DNA from: Calvatia gigantea
Taxonomy: Eukaryota > Basidiomycota > Agaricomycetes > Agaricales > Lycoperdaceae
Length of the DNA stretch: 64,000 bases
Reading direction: 5' to 3'
NCBI GenBank assembly: GCA_025093985.1
Contig: JACAAK010000002.1
Span: 930,001-994,000, forward strand
Shown: one piece after another, positions 45,224-56,849 of the stretch
Numbering within the stretch: the stretch's first letter is position 1
Layout: the number at the start of each line of letters is the position of its first letter
Notes under the pieces: generated by a model
Told to the model about the DNA's origin: nothing
What the model saw: only the letters and a program-made list of their open reading frames with translations
Databases searched by the model: none
Translations under genes and position numbers: made by a program

Positions 45224-45623
45224 AAATTTCGAAAAGAACTCGTAGTGTTCGATTTCCAGTTACATATCAGTGGTTTGTTCCCAGGTCTCCCTAAGCTCTG
45301 ACGCTAAAGCCCCTCTTGTTTTCTGGTCGTCATTTATAAGTATTCTGGGAATGACCATTCACTGCAACCGCTAACGCCAACATTTTACGTCATGCAATAG
45401 CCACAGTTGAACACCGAACACCTCACGGTTTGAGTAGCAGGGTTTCTGACAAGGGGTATGAACAAAGTCATCAATAAGGCGCCACACCGTCTTGACAGGC
45501 CCCCATGGACTAGACCACAATATTCAGCCCCCAAGCTCCCAGGGCTGATGTATATCATCAAGTTTTTGAAACCCTGAGAACACGCCTTCCCAGGAAAGCC
45601 AAGGGACCCAGAAGGCATATTAT
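45224..45623. other. Intergenic region before the MITE
   Basis: No gene. A minus-strand frame (45618-45385) has no family resemblance and is treated as chance. Confidence 0.4.
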
Positions 45624-45630
45624 CTGCGAG

Positions 45631-46297
45631 TACGGAAACCCATACGGACCAGGTCTAAGTTTTATGAAAATTCATGCCGGAATCACTGATCTGGTCCTGC
45701 TCTCGTAATTTTGAGTGTCATCCGCTGTCACACGCCCAATTTGTTGTTATTTTCGTAGTCCTCACCGGGCATGCGGCGCTGTAATCTCAATGTTCGCCGG
45801 TCTAGTACTGATAAATGGTTCATCTGACGCCCGGGCGCTAAGTACAATACACTCTGAACACTGCTTTGGAGCCTCTTACTTAGTCATTGTAGTCTACCAC
45901 CCTAATCTCACACCCAGGCACTCATTGTAATTATAACTAAAGCATTTGATAACACGTCCCACAAAGTCCATAGACAAAACTGGGTGTTTTTTAAATGACA
46001 CTGCTATGATTACACTGTGAGCACAATTGCCCCTAATTTACAGGTGGGATTTCTCCAAATTATCAGGGGGGGTACACTTCGAGCACTGGTAGGTTGGCAC
46101 CAGAATTCCATCTCCCAGGCGGTCATCCCCGGCTGAGTAAGCCGAAGTACACAGCTAATTAGAAATTAGGCGAGGAAACAAAAGAAAAAGAGGCATTTAG
46201 TCACATTCAAAGAGCTACGGGGTTCCAGGACCCCGGCCACAAGCCATATACAGCTCGCTACATGCAAACTTAGACCTGGTCCGTATGGGCTTCCGTA
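45631..46297. mobile_element. MITE, 667 bp, 29-bp TIRs, 7-bp target duplication
   Basis: The termini TACGGAAACCCATACGG.. (45631-45659) and its inverse (46269-46297) match at 28 of 29 positions (one A/G difference). Each is bordered by CTGCGAG (45624-45630 and 46298-46304), a perfect 7-bp target-site duplication. The interior has no transposase and no long frame, so it depends on an enzyme encoded elsewhere. The superfamily is unclear: 7 bp does not fit Tc1 (TA), and hAT would give 8 bp and Mutator 9 bp. It sits between an EthD-like gene and its decayed paralogue. Confidence 0.88.
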
Positions 46298-46342
46298 CTG
46301 CGAGGCCTTATGGATTTATGGTAAGTCCATTCCACCAGCTCC

Positions 46343-47065
46343 ATGTCGACCTTGCCCAAGAAACCAGCACAATGGCTTATATTGGTTCTCGCTCAATCTG
46401 AGCCAGAAGTATCGACTAGCGAATTTGATGGTGCGAGACGACTCCTCGCGGACAATGACTATTTGCACTAACTTACTTGGAGTGGCACAACATTGCAAAA
46501 TGAATGCCGTTCATTCCATAGCCCGTGAGACACTGACCGTGACAGGATTCAAGGAGACAGACGCCCAAACTCCTCAGTGGCTCACGGCCTATGACGTAGA
46601 GTCTACGGAAATGTCCAACTCCGTAGAATACGCTCATTTGCGCAATACCTGGGACGAAAGTCGTCATTCTATAACCCCTCGACTTTCCATCCTTCAACGT
46701 CGCACTACGCTTTCATCAACGAAAGGATGGGAAATTCATCAGCCTTGCCTGCAAAGTGTCTTCTCTTTGCAGGCTGGTCGATCCCGGCCGAACTTGACGA
46801 AGAGTTTAATCGATGGTATGACCAAGAGCATACGGAAGAAGTTTCTCAAATCCCCGGGTGGGTTAGGACCAGGCGTTACAAGCTTGTAGAGAGACCAGGT
46901 CCTGAAGCTTACCAATATCTTATCATGTTTGAGTGGGAGAATGATGGGTACCCGGGAATTATAGGGAGGAGCCCAACCCCTTGGACAAAGAAAATGATGG
47001 CAGGGGGAAAATACCAGATGAGGATATACGAAATATATCGGGTTCCCGAATCCGGATTAGAGTAG
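46343..47065 (+). pseudogene. EthD-like paralogue, frameshifted
   Basis: Tandem copy of the gene at 44481-45223. Exon 1 from 46343 has MSTLPKKPAQWLILVLAQSEPEVSTSEFD with a good GTGCGAG donor. After the intron the WYD.EH block is broken: it reads EWHN followed by a shifted frame and stop, where DWYDNEHIPLR is expected. The middle part is open (ETLTVTGFKETDAQTPQWLTAYD, then SRHSITPRLSILQRRT). Near 46704 the frame shifts by one base, where RRT-YAFINE is expected. The last part is intact (KCLLFAGWSIPAELDEEFNRWYDQEHTEEVSQIPGWVRTRRYKL) to 47065. At least two frameshifts make a full-length product unlikely, although a second-half protein from an ATG at 46727 is conceivable. Confidence 0.75.
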
Positions 47066-47263
47066 AAAAGACAACGAAGTGACCGCTGGTGTCTTTGATG
47101 TGTTCTGCTAGCTTTCCTGTTTTGATGGGGAAACATTAGCTGCTACTTCCTTCTTGCTTGTGTTAACTAAGAAAGCTTCCCGTCAGTGGTATATGTCAAT
47201 GCACAGCACAACAGAATCAAGGATGTACAAGGTCCACGATAGCCATGAGCGAAAATTGTGCAC

Positions 47264-50200
47264 TCAACCCCCCAACCAAAGCAACCTCTTCACACCGTAC
47301 TCCATTTTAGCATACATCGTAGTAGTTCTTTGAGCTTCCGCCAAACTAAGAAAAGGAGACTTAGAAAAAGAAGTATTGCTGCCCGCGCTACCGTCTCACG
47401 TACCTGACTACATCTTGATCAATTACGAAATCTCCTTGCCCCGTCCCGATATCCTGACAAGCCCGATGAATCGACTCCGCAACGCGGTCCACGACTTCCC
47501 TGCAGTTCGAGGCACCTGCCACTTCCTCCGATGTCTCCGCGTATGGAGCACTGCTTGTGCTGGAACCCCGTCTCATCCTGGCAGGATCAATGGGAAGTGC
47601 CTTAAACGCCGCGAAAGTCTTCTCCCCGATCCCAGGAGACGTCAGGGAAGAAATGGTCAATAGCCGTGACGGGATCCTCGTACTATTGCGAACACTCCAT
47701 GTCTGAGTTTGCGGAGGTAAAACGGATGTTGTTGGGTTCAAGGATGCATCAGAGGGGGGGACGGCAGCGGAGGGTGGGCGTAAATCGTTCCGGACACAGT
47801 AACTTGTAGCACGGGATTCCTGGTTCGAATTGATCCAGGTTATGATAAAGCCAGCATTTTGATCTGGATCTCGACTTGCTTCTTCTAGAGGTGACAAAAT
47901 ATACGCGCCTACGTGACATTGGCACCAGTTCTGCCTGCCAGAGAAATAGCCTGAGTGCTGACCTTTACTGATACCAGTTATGTCTTGAAGCGGCACTCTG
48001 GTATACAGTTTCACCTTTTCCAAAGAATAGTCATAGCTCTGGTGTACTAATATAAGGTTTGAAACATTCCCAGCAGCATAATGGAGCCTTACCACGATGT
48101 AGAGGGCCTGCATGGTCTGCAAGAGAAGATGATTAATAGAGAATACAGCGCAGAGATCTCCACTGACCAATAAGAAAACCTTCTCCTCAAATTTGAGACT
48201 GATCTTTGTGTTCAACTCCTCTGGCGCGAACAATGTCCAACCGGATAATAATCTTTCCCCTTCTGGCAGAACACGAGCGACCGACGTTGCTATTGCTTCC
48301 GTACGAATTTTCGAGAGTCTGATGAGGTCCCGTGGATCAGAAGATTGGAGCTTCAGGAGGAACTCGGAGAACACAGAAATAGTCCGGTTTCCCAACATGA
48401 AATCGATGACCGCCTGGCAAAACCAGTCGCTAAAGGTAGACGTGTACATCCTGAAAGTGGAGCGTAAGACCTGGCACCAATGGGGCACCTTTCTCCTCAC
48501 CTCGCTAGAGAATTCACACCGTCATTCAGAAGCCCGCTCAGGTCACGCCGGCCGGTCCTGCCAAGGAATTAAATCCCCGTTGGAAAACAATGTGAGTAAA
48601 TGTAACCTTGTGAAATCTCCCTGATATGGAATATGTCACGGATTGAACTGATACAAAATCTGGGGTATCCGAACTAACCTTCAGAGCAGAAGTTCCAGCG
48701 CTGACATAACCTGTCAACTCGAATATTGGGGGTTAAAGAAGCGGGCGACTTACTATGCACGACTTATAGCATCGCCATTGTTTGCCCATACTGAAAATCA
48801 CAAAGGAGTTTGTACAATACCTCATTCTCGGTTTCGTTTTTGGCTCACCATCGTTGAAAACAAGGTCTATATCTGGTCGTTTTGTTATGGATGGGTTGAG
48901 GAGGGCGAGAGCTCCTAGCTGACGTTGCATGATATGGCGCGCGAACGCAGACTGAAACGACACTGTCAACCCTGCAACCTCTCGATGTGAGAGGAGACTC
49001 CCTTACTTGAACTACGTTGGTTCTGTCTAGGCAGTCGATGCAATTGACGCGAAACACGCCTTTTTGTTGTGAAAGGATCGTGTTGTCACATATCCACAAG
49101 TAACTAACGTACCAGGTTAGGTCGGCCTTTACAAGGTGTGGGGTATGTGGACATACCCTTGAGTTTCAAATGTGCGTTCCATAGCATCAATCAGCTTAGA
49201 GATATTTTCATACCTTAAACCGGCCGCCATCAGTACCCGTCGTCAAGAAACCCAAGTGCACTTACTTCATCCCCCTGGTCTCTGTATGAAAATCATACTC
49301 ATGGTATCTGCGGTGAATTCTTTAGCAGATATTTTGGATTTGTGTATCCGCGCTCACTGAGCATTCTTGAAACTGAGCTCCTTCACGTAATCGCGGTATG
49401 CTTGTGTGATTGCACCTTCTTTTCCTTGTTGCTCTGCAAGGTTTACGATGGCCTAGGCAGGGTTTGTTTATCGTAATGGAATAGTGTGACCATGACTTAC
49501 ATGAGGTCCATATAGGGGTATCATCCTTTGGAGGTGACGCCGCAATGCATCTAGATTTTGGTTATGCGTGCGGTCCGAGGAAAGAACCGGTGGTGGCTTT
49601 AATCCATATCCAGTCTGCGTCCAAAACAGGGGGACTATAAAGATTTAGAGACACCCCGGTTGACGGTAGCCTATAACCCACTGGATCCCCGAATCTGAAC
49701 ATAGCTAAAGATGTTCTCCCTGCTTTCGCGCTGGTGGGACAAAGTAGCTGTTAACAGCATAAACTGCGGAGCAAAGTGGGCGATATGAGTACCTCAACTC
49801 GTATGATTGTTTCCGTTTCCACAAAATTGGCGACATGTGCTTCTTCATCAACGCCCCGCCGCTGATATCGCAAGCCCGCACGGTCCCTTGACCTACGAGA
49901 AATAATCATATAGTCCACCTGGCATTCTTCTTCATCCTCTCCAAGTTCGGATGGCACCACAAAATGTGCTATCTGAAAATAGCCTTGCATGATTGGGAGG
50001 ACATAGGAATGGAGCTGCCGGAAAATGGGTCAACCATCTGACAGGACACAGGAAATTAATTTGGGACATACTCCGGCATCAATGAAATTTTTTGACATCC
50101 ATTCGTTCCACCAAAACTGTTTGTCGACGCGACGCCAAAGTGGTAAAGTGGGGTATGGTTCGGCGGTAGAAGGAACCTTCGTCCCGGGCTTCGGCCCTGC

Positions 50201-51586
50201 GGGCGAAGGATCCGTGTTAGGAGAAGGCAACGCACCAAGGCCCGCAAGGAGTTCATGCTGTTTTTGAGATTTTTCTAGCTGCTCTTGTTTATGTTGCAAC
50301 GATCGCGTGATATCTGGTTTATTGTTAATACTGTTTGATAAATGTAATAATTATCGAACATTGTACCGAATGCGTAGGAGAAATACATGCCCCCTTTGGC
50401 GAACTGCCTGATACATTCCTGGACGACCTTGTCTTCCAACTCAGAGTGCCGTTCTTCTGTCGTAACCGGCGGAGGAGCCGTAGAATCAAGAATGGCTTTG
50501 ATTGCTTCTGTAGGTTCTTCTTTGGCCTCTTGCATAATCTTGTCTAAGGCCTCTCGCTCTTGAGCTGCAGTCTGGGGTGGTAAGGTAGTTATGGGGGTAT
50601 CTTCCGTATTGACGGATTTGCGCTTAGAGAGTCTGGTCCAGAAAGATAATCGCGCAGCAACGGTATTGAACACCGGAGCTGTCGTCGACGAATGCTCCGA
50701 AGATGGCGTAGACATACCCGAAGACGTAGATTGTGACGAGGCAGGACGGCGAAGTTCATCCCCATTGAAGTCATCGCGAATTGGGGTGACAAGTTTTACC
50801 TCAGGAATGGACGAGAATTGCACACGTGGGGAGACAGGGGGCGAATCGACGAGTTGTGTATCTAGTTCCTCGTCGGGTACTCCGGCCACCGAATCCACAG
50901 TAGAACTCCTGGGGAGAAGATGAAGACCTTGCGAGAACTGCATTTCGTGAAGAAATAGCTTTGACTGCCGAAATTGCGCGATCTCTCAGGAGCGGGACGA
51001 CAGCGACACTCTTTATCCTGTAGACTTTGTGACTAGGGTCCAGAACTACAATCATCAATGTCTCATCATGGATCCGAAAAAGAGAGCGACATACTGCTTC
51101 CAATTCCAGATCTAGATGTAATAGCAAGAAGGTACGGGGCTCAAAAAACGATCAACGATCACCCCAAGTGTTACTTGGTCGGCCAGGATACTCACTCGAA
51201 TACAGCTCCAGCACACCAATAATCCCGTAGATAACTGAACTCTCGTTCCAATCATATTCTTCTCCCGCGCTGGGCACCTCTTCGACTTTGAATGGCTTTC
51301 CCCAAGACAGCCGAATGTAGGATGTTAGGGCAGCTTTCTCTCCCTGACCAGTTATATGAGGGCGTATCAATAGTCCATCTCTGGTCACTAGGATTGCGAG
51401 ATGCTCGTAGGGATGTGGATGTGGTACTGGTGGCACAACGTATTTTGGCTGTAGTCCTGGGGTGTGCGCCACCGTAGATGTTGGAGGGTTTGTATGTGTA
51501 TGACCGGGGCTCTGCGCAGTGGCTTCAGATGGGGGTTTGCCGGGCAATGCGAAGGGCTTGGACGCCTTTGCGAAGAAACGTTTCAT
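47264..51586 (-). CDS. Sac-domain phosphoinositide phosphatase with hSac2 domain (Sac2/INPP5F-like)
   Basis: Removes phosphate from phosphatidylinositol phosphates, in this subfamily mainly PI4P on endocytic membranes (known for INPP5F). It starts at 51586 (MKRFFAKASKPFALPGKPP) and runs through many minus-strand exons to 47264. The front half of the Sac fold contains HLAILVTRDGLLIRPHI and HKVYRIKSVAVVPLLRD, interrupted by a long Ser/Thr-rich insertion (about 50930-50500). The Sac core has CQVDYMIISRRSRDRAGLRYQRRGVDEEAHVANFVETETI and the catalytic FRVNCIDCLDRTNVVQ, a complete CX5RT motif. The C-terminal hSac2-like part contains YDYSLEKVKLYTRVPLQDI. The last exon encodes LAEAQRTTTMYAKMEYGVKR. 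Exon borders in the middle were not all fixed. Confidence 0.88.
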
Positions 51587-51916
51587 GGACCCGAGGTTGG
51601 AGTGTGTGTAATGTCAAAGTTAGGTATGTACTAGGGCGAATTTATAAGTTCAGGGCTCCAAGCAAGAGGCCAAAGGCACAAGAGCGTAGCTTCTGACATG
51701 GGAGTTATGACATCACCAAAACAGGCAAGCACGACCAAAGTAATACACATTTAAAGAGGAATACAACGCGGGATAATAACGTCCACTGTTTAACGTACCT
51801 CTAATATGGCTACAGATATTAAAGAAGGAGGAGCACGGTGACTATATAATCGGACATACGAGACATAATTTCTCCTACTCTATGAGGCATATCCTTCAGG
51901 TTGACCTTTTTTGGGC
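51587..51916. other. Intergenic region
   Basis: Promoter side of the Sac gene and 3' flank of the Zn2Cys6 gene. No further gene seen. Confidence 0.4.
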
Positions 51917-54900
51917 TTACCCTTGTAGCGACGGGGGGGCTGGACTAGATTGAGTGGGGCTTGTTGGCTGCGCAGTTGGTCGTGCCTGCTGCTGCGGCTG
52001 ACCTTGGGGGAAAGACGGCTGAGCAGATCCTGACTGGGAGAGGCGGTTAGAGAAGTAATTATCCCATTGAGCTGGATGATGCTTCAGAATCAACAAGTCA
52101 TTATCGCAATTTCGGAATCACTCACGCCAATCAAACATAGACCCAGGAAGTCCTTCAAGGAAGCCGTTATCGGACATTTCATATTCCGCAAGATTAACAC
52201 TCTGGCCACCATCTAACACGTTCATTATTTGAACATTTCCTTGGCCTGGCGCATTCATGGCTGGATTTAAGTTTCCGTAGCTATCGCCCGTCTTGTTAAG
52301 TGGGGTGTAGTTCACCATTGAGGCTGAGCGGTTCTGGGATGTTTGTTGTTGCGCCGCGGAAGTCTGGGCTTCTTTGTCTGTTCATAGGGGTACCAAGTGA
52401 ATATCACGTAAATTTACCACCGGAAATCAAAAGCCGTGTAAGCTCACTTTCGTTATTCTCATCGGGAGTAATAATGGTACCTGCAGGAAGATCTTTGAAA
52501 TCCTCCTCTCTGGCCCGCGTCTGAGCAATGAAAACGCCACCTCCTGGTCTTGTTGGATCTTTTCGGTATTCCAAGCTTAATGGGGGTTTCGCCTTCACAC
52601 CGCCTGTGGGATTGAGCGCAGGGGGTTCTATAGGAAGAGGAGGTCCTTGCGTTGCTTCATACAATAGTGCGATGATTTCTGCTGTCTGATGTGTTTAATA
52701 CAAGGGCGGGGTAGGTGATGGGATCAGCTCGTCAGAAAACCATCTGTCATAGCAAAAAATAACTGACCTTCCGCCTGGTTGACATATGTTCGGGGTTAAT
52801 AGCACTTTCCCACCTCCGAACGCAATCTCGTAGTTTACGCAGCTTTTCCGCGGCATCTGGGTCTTTCCTGCGCACCCAGGTATGGTACTATGGAAACACC
52901 GCAGTTAGCACAATTTACATGCTTCAGACAAATACCCACTTGAACCAGCGCACATGATGTGGCCGCGTAAGCCACCAGTAGCCATACATCATAAGCTTCC
53001 TCGTGGGCGTCCAACCACTCAATGGCTTCACCAGTGAGTTTAACGAGTTTCGTCCACTGTTCAACGGTCAAGCCAAATTTGAGGTGTTCGGGACAGGAGT
53101 AGCTGATACGCATGAAGACACGCCAGAACATCATGCATAGGCACGCGTATAAGAGATGCAGCAGACCTGGAGCACGTTGATGACCAAATCGAGATTGAAG
53201 CATGGAGGTGCTCACCCGCATGAAGTGGAGTATCCGGCCCACGGAACTTGAGAGGCTCCGGAAGGTTTCGTTGCCAGTCCTCCATGTCCTGAAGCAATTG
53301 GGTGAGAGTATCATCAGTGGTAAACGCCAGACCAGAGGGACTGGGTGCAGGTTAGGAGAAAGAAGATTTGGAAATGGACGTGTAACTCACCTGTAAATCG
53401 CCTTCAACACGCGACCGAGTATGAGACTTAGTCGCACAAGCTCATCCATGTAAACGCCGTTCTCGCCGCCCGAGGATGGAAGACGTGCATCACAATCCTG
53501 CACGTCAATCATGTATGGGTGTCCATATGCCAGACTCGTCCTGTGCACTAGTTTTATGTCCCGTGAATACTCGCCTAGAAACTAGACTTACGTTCGATCA
53601 CAAATTAGACAAGCCCCCCAGAGGCGGCGGCGAAGTTCCAGGTTCCCTTTCATTGATTCTGCCCGATGCAATCCTAGGTCTTGTGCCTGAGGAGTTCTCG
53701 TTCAGTGGGATTTACATTGCAATGATTGGGGGACCCACCATCCTGATAGCACTTCCGAGACGGATCCATAACGCTGAAAGAGCATTGGGAACAAATTGAG
53801 AGTGACTGTCACCAGTCATCGACAAAACGAGGAGCGCTTGAACATTTGTAATTGAGGCTGTAGAAAGGACGTCTTCGGCTTTGATGACATTGTTGACAGC
53901 GTATCGTATCGAGTCAAAAACTTTGGAGGGCACCTCACGTCGAGCGGCGGCGACTAGGCACATGGAGTAGAGCAGTATCGGAGGAGGATTGGGAGTCGAG
54001 AGAAACTCTGCCTGTGTCACCACAGGCAACATGGGCGCGACATGGGTAAAGTACGAATTGACCAGATTTTCGATTACATCTTTCTCGATGTTCAAATCTA
54101 TTTGCCTTGGATGGGCTAGCTGCTGCTCCTCTGTGGGGGGTTTTTGTACGGTGATGAGTCCATCACCATTCTTGCTCACTTCGAAAGTGTGATGATACCG
54201 GAGATCATAATTTTCATAGATGCGTGAGTTGATAGTAGCTTGAGAATGCAACAGGTGATAAGGTGATGTCGGCCCTAAAGCGTTATGTGAGTCTGTTCGA
54301 GGCGCGGGGAGGCTTTCACAACTTGATGTATTGCATACTTACCGAAAATGCCAACATCATGCCGGGGAGTAGGTTCACTACTGGGGGATGGAACGGCTCG
54401 GTTGTTAGCTTCCGACTTGTCTTTTTGGTTACCTGTCACAACCGTGGCCTCCTCCTCTAATTTCTTTTTCTTGAACCTGGTCTCTGTGATAGGCAAAAAG
54501 AAAGTGCATTCAAAAGAGAACTGTTTGCAATGTTGGCAGACGGGCGGATCCTAAGACAGGCGCTTTCAGGGCACAATGTTAACACAAAAATTGGCAGTAC
54601 CCACCACGTCGGGGAGGATGTCGCAGCGTATCTTACGAGACCGGCATGAGTCGCAAGCGCGTTGCTGACAATTCACCATATGAGTACAATAATTGACGGA
54701 TATCGCCATTGACCTACTGTCTTCGTACGTTTCTTGAGGTCAACGATAGGTTGGGGTGCCTGCGGCAACTGAGCAGAAGGCGTACGAGGAACATCACTTC
54801 CGGAAGCGCCGGTTTCCTCATCGGACCCCTTTTCGCCTTTTCCGAGAGAATCGCCAGGTAGGGATTTACCTCGCTTGCGTTTGCCCGCTCCCCCGCCCGA

Positions 54901-55575
54901 CATCATAGATGACGACACTGCCTGAGGATGTTCGGGGTGCACGCCCGAGCGCGGGGGAGGATACATTACCATTGGTTGTGGATAGGTAGCGTAACCTGGG
55001 TAGCCAGCAGGTGGATAGTGCGGCGGGTGCATTGGATATGCATACTGAGGATGGGGAGGGGGTACACCAATATGGGGAGGTTGACCGTGCATTTGTTGTG
55101 GGTGTTGTTGCTGGTAGGCCTGCTGCTGGTGCTGCTGAGAGTAGGGAGAGCCGCTAACCGGATAGGACTGATTCATGACGAATGTAGGAGGAGGGGGGTA
55201 TGGATGATAAATGGGTCCGCGGGGAGGGTATAGCGGATAGGTGGCTGACAGGAGCGAACATTGGATATTCGGTGTCAATTCCGTAGTGACTCAAAAGGCG
55301 TGGAGGAAGATCTCCGACTTACGTGGTGAATATGGGTAATCTCGTAGACCAAACGCACTTTCCTGACGTTCGCTTGTTTTTTGCTCTTTGGCCTTGTGAG
55401 ATGGTTTTGCAGTAGATTCTGTCTGTTTTCTCTGCCGCGGCTTGCGGGTAGTCGGCTTGGATGAGGCTCGTATCGGCTGGGAGACACTTTGCGTCGGAGT
55501 CGGCGGCAGCGGCTGGTGCGGCAACGGCTGCGAGGGATTGGTAGCAAAGCTTGGTTCGCCGGGAGGAGTAGTCAT
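51917..55575 (-). CDS. Zn2Cys6 transcription factor with fungal-specific TF domain
   Basis: Nuclear DNA-binding regulator; target genes unknown. It starts at 55575 (MTTPPGEPSFATNPSQPL), with a basic, Pro-rich N-terminus, then a Pro/Tyr/Gln-rich stretch (HPQQMHGQPPHIG.., YPPAGYPGYATYPQP). The zinc cluster is RACDSCRSRKIRCDILPDV, intron, DPPVCQHCKQFSFEC; all six Cys are present, followed by the basic linker RFKKKKLEEE. Next comes the fungal-specific domain, with VNSYFTHVAPMLPVVTQAEF, LYSMCLVAAARREV, LGSAIRM, an intron, and RRLWGACLI..RWTSLAYGHP. Helical repeats follow (HLLYACLCMMFWRVFMR). It ends in a Gln-rich tail (QGQPQQQARPTAQPTSPTQ) at 51917. There are about ten introns. The cluster precedes the TF domain as usual, although a long N-terminal disordered region places it near residue 240. 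Confidence 0.88.
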
Positions 55576-56849
55576 CCTCCTGGAGTTCTCCGGGTTATAA
55601 GACTTTTTCCAGTTTCAATCGCTGGGCCGCCGATGTGACCAAGCTCCTCCTTCCGAACCTGTAAGCTTGCTTAGCTAAAACCTCTTCGAAACACAAGTCC
55701 TGTTGCTAGTCCCCCTCGTTCCTGTTCTGGATACAAGCTTTCGGAGTCCCCTGCGGCTTAGTACGAGACACAACAGGTAGCCCAGATCACCAAGAGAACC
55801 CCAAAGTTTGCGAGCTGCGGCCCGCCTCGATGAACGTTGTTGCCGCAAGTCACCAACGATCACAGAGTGATGCCGGGTCACAAATCCAAGCTCCGACTCA
55901 ATATTTCTCCTCCAAGCCCGCGACAGACCAAACAACGCGATCTCGTTTCGATCTCGGTTGTCTACCGAATTACAAATTTTAAACTTCCCATCGATCACCC
56001 ACTGCATCGCCGTTCTAAGACATTTTCAGTGTCCATCCAAGTCAGCGATGCACCCCAACATGCAGCCCGCTCCGACCGTACTCTGACACAATTCCGTCAC
56101 GAAGACATAACTCAGGTTACACCATACATTCAGAAACTCTGTGTGGCAGGTTATTCGCTTCCCTCGCGATGTTGTAAGGGTTGATCTGGACGGATGCCAC
56201 ACGTCCTAGAACAAATATGCGTCACAGGAACCATTCCCACTGCCCGTCCCTTCCGGCGGCAGATCCATGAAGCAAGAACCTCAATAATTCTCCTTCCAAG
56301 CCGCCCATAGACCATACCAATGTTCACAACCCTCTTAGTTGGCTCTCACCCGTGCCATCCGACACACTGGATCCAAGTATCCCAATGCTTGGAGAAGCAC
56401 TTAGCCCCTTTGAACCCTTCTTGGCTGGACGGAACGGGGAAAGATAATCGGAGAAATCGCTTGTTTGGTCATGCTGTGCCAGTGGACCTTACCACACTCC
56501 TTCCATCATACGCCAATGAGGGTGCGCTATTTTCCAGCCCTGCCTTGTTCTCGCGCGACCTTGTGGGTGTGGAGCCAGTGTCTCATCAACCCAATCAATT
56601 CAATTTTGAAACATTTTCTTACATCTCATTCGCGGTCCTAGAACGCCAAGGGCCCAAGGGACTTCATCCCCACCGTGGAAATAGCTTCTCCGTCAACCAA
56701 TCATATCTGAGCTTTAAATCGTGAACAATATAAGGGTATCCAAACGTGGTTAAAGTGGTATGTGATGCGACAGGATAACCATAAAACAGCGTCGCCCTCG
56801 AGAACCCCACTCGGTAACTTCGCACAAAAAATACTCAATCCATCTAAAT
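55576..56849. other. Intergenic region, 1.27 kb
   Basis: Lies between the Zn2Cys6 gene start and the DHHC gene stop. A plus-strand frame of 134 codons (56320-56724, MFTTLLVGSHPCHPTHW..) is open but has no family resemblance or splice support; I treat it as doubtful. The rest is probably the regulator's promoter. Confidence 0.4.

Noticed and set aside
56320..56724. Plus-strand open frame of 134 codons
   Set aside because: No family resemblance, no splice signals, and it lies in the expected promoter of the Zn2Cys6 gene; kept only as a remark.
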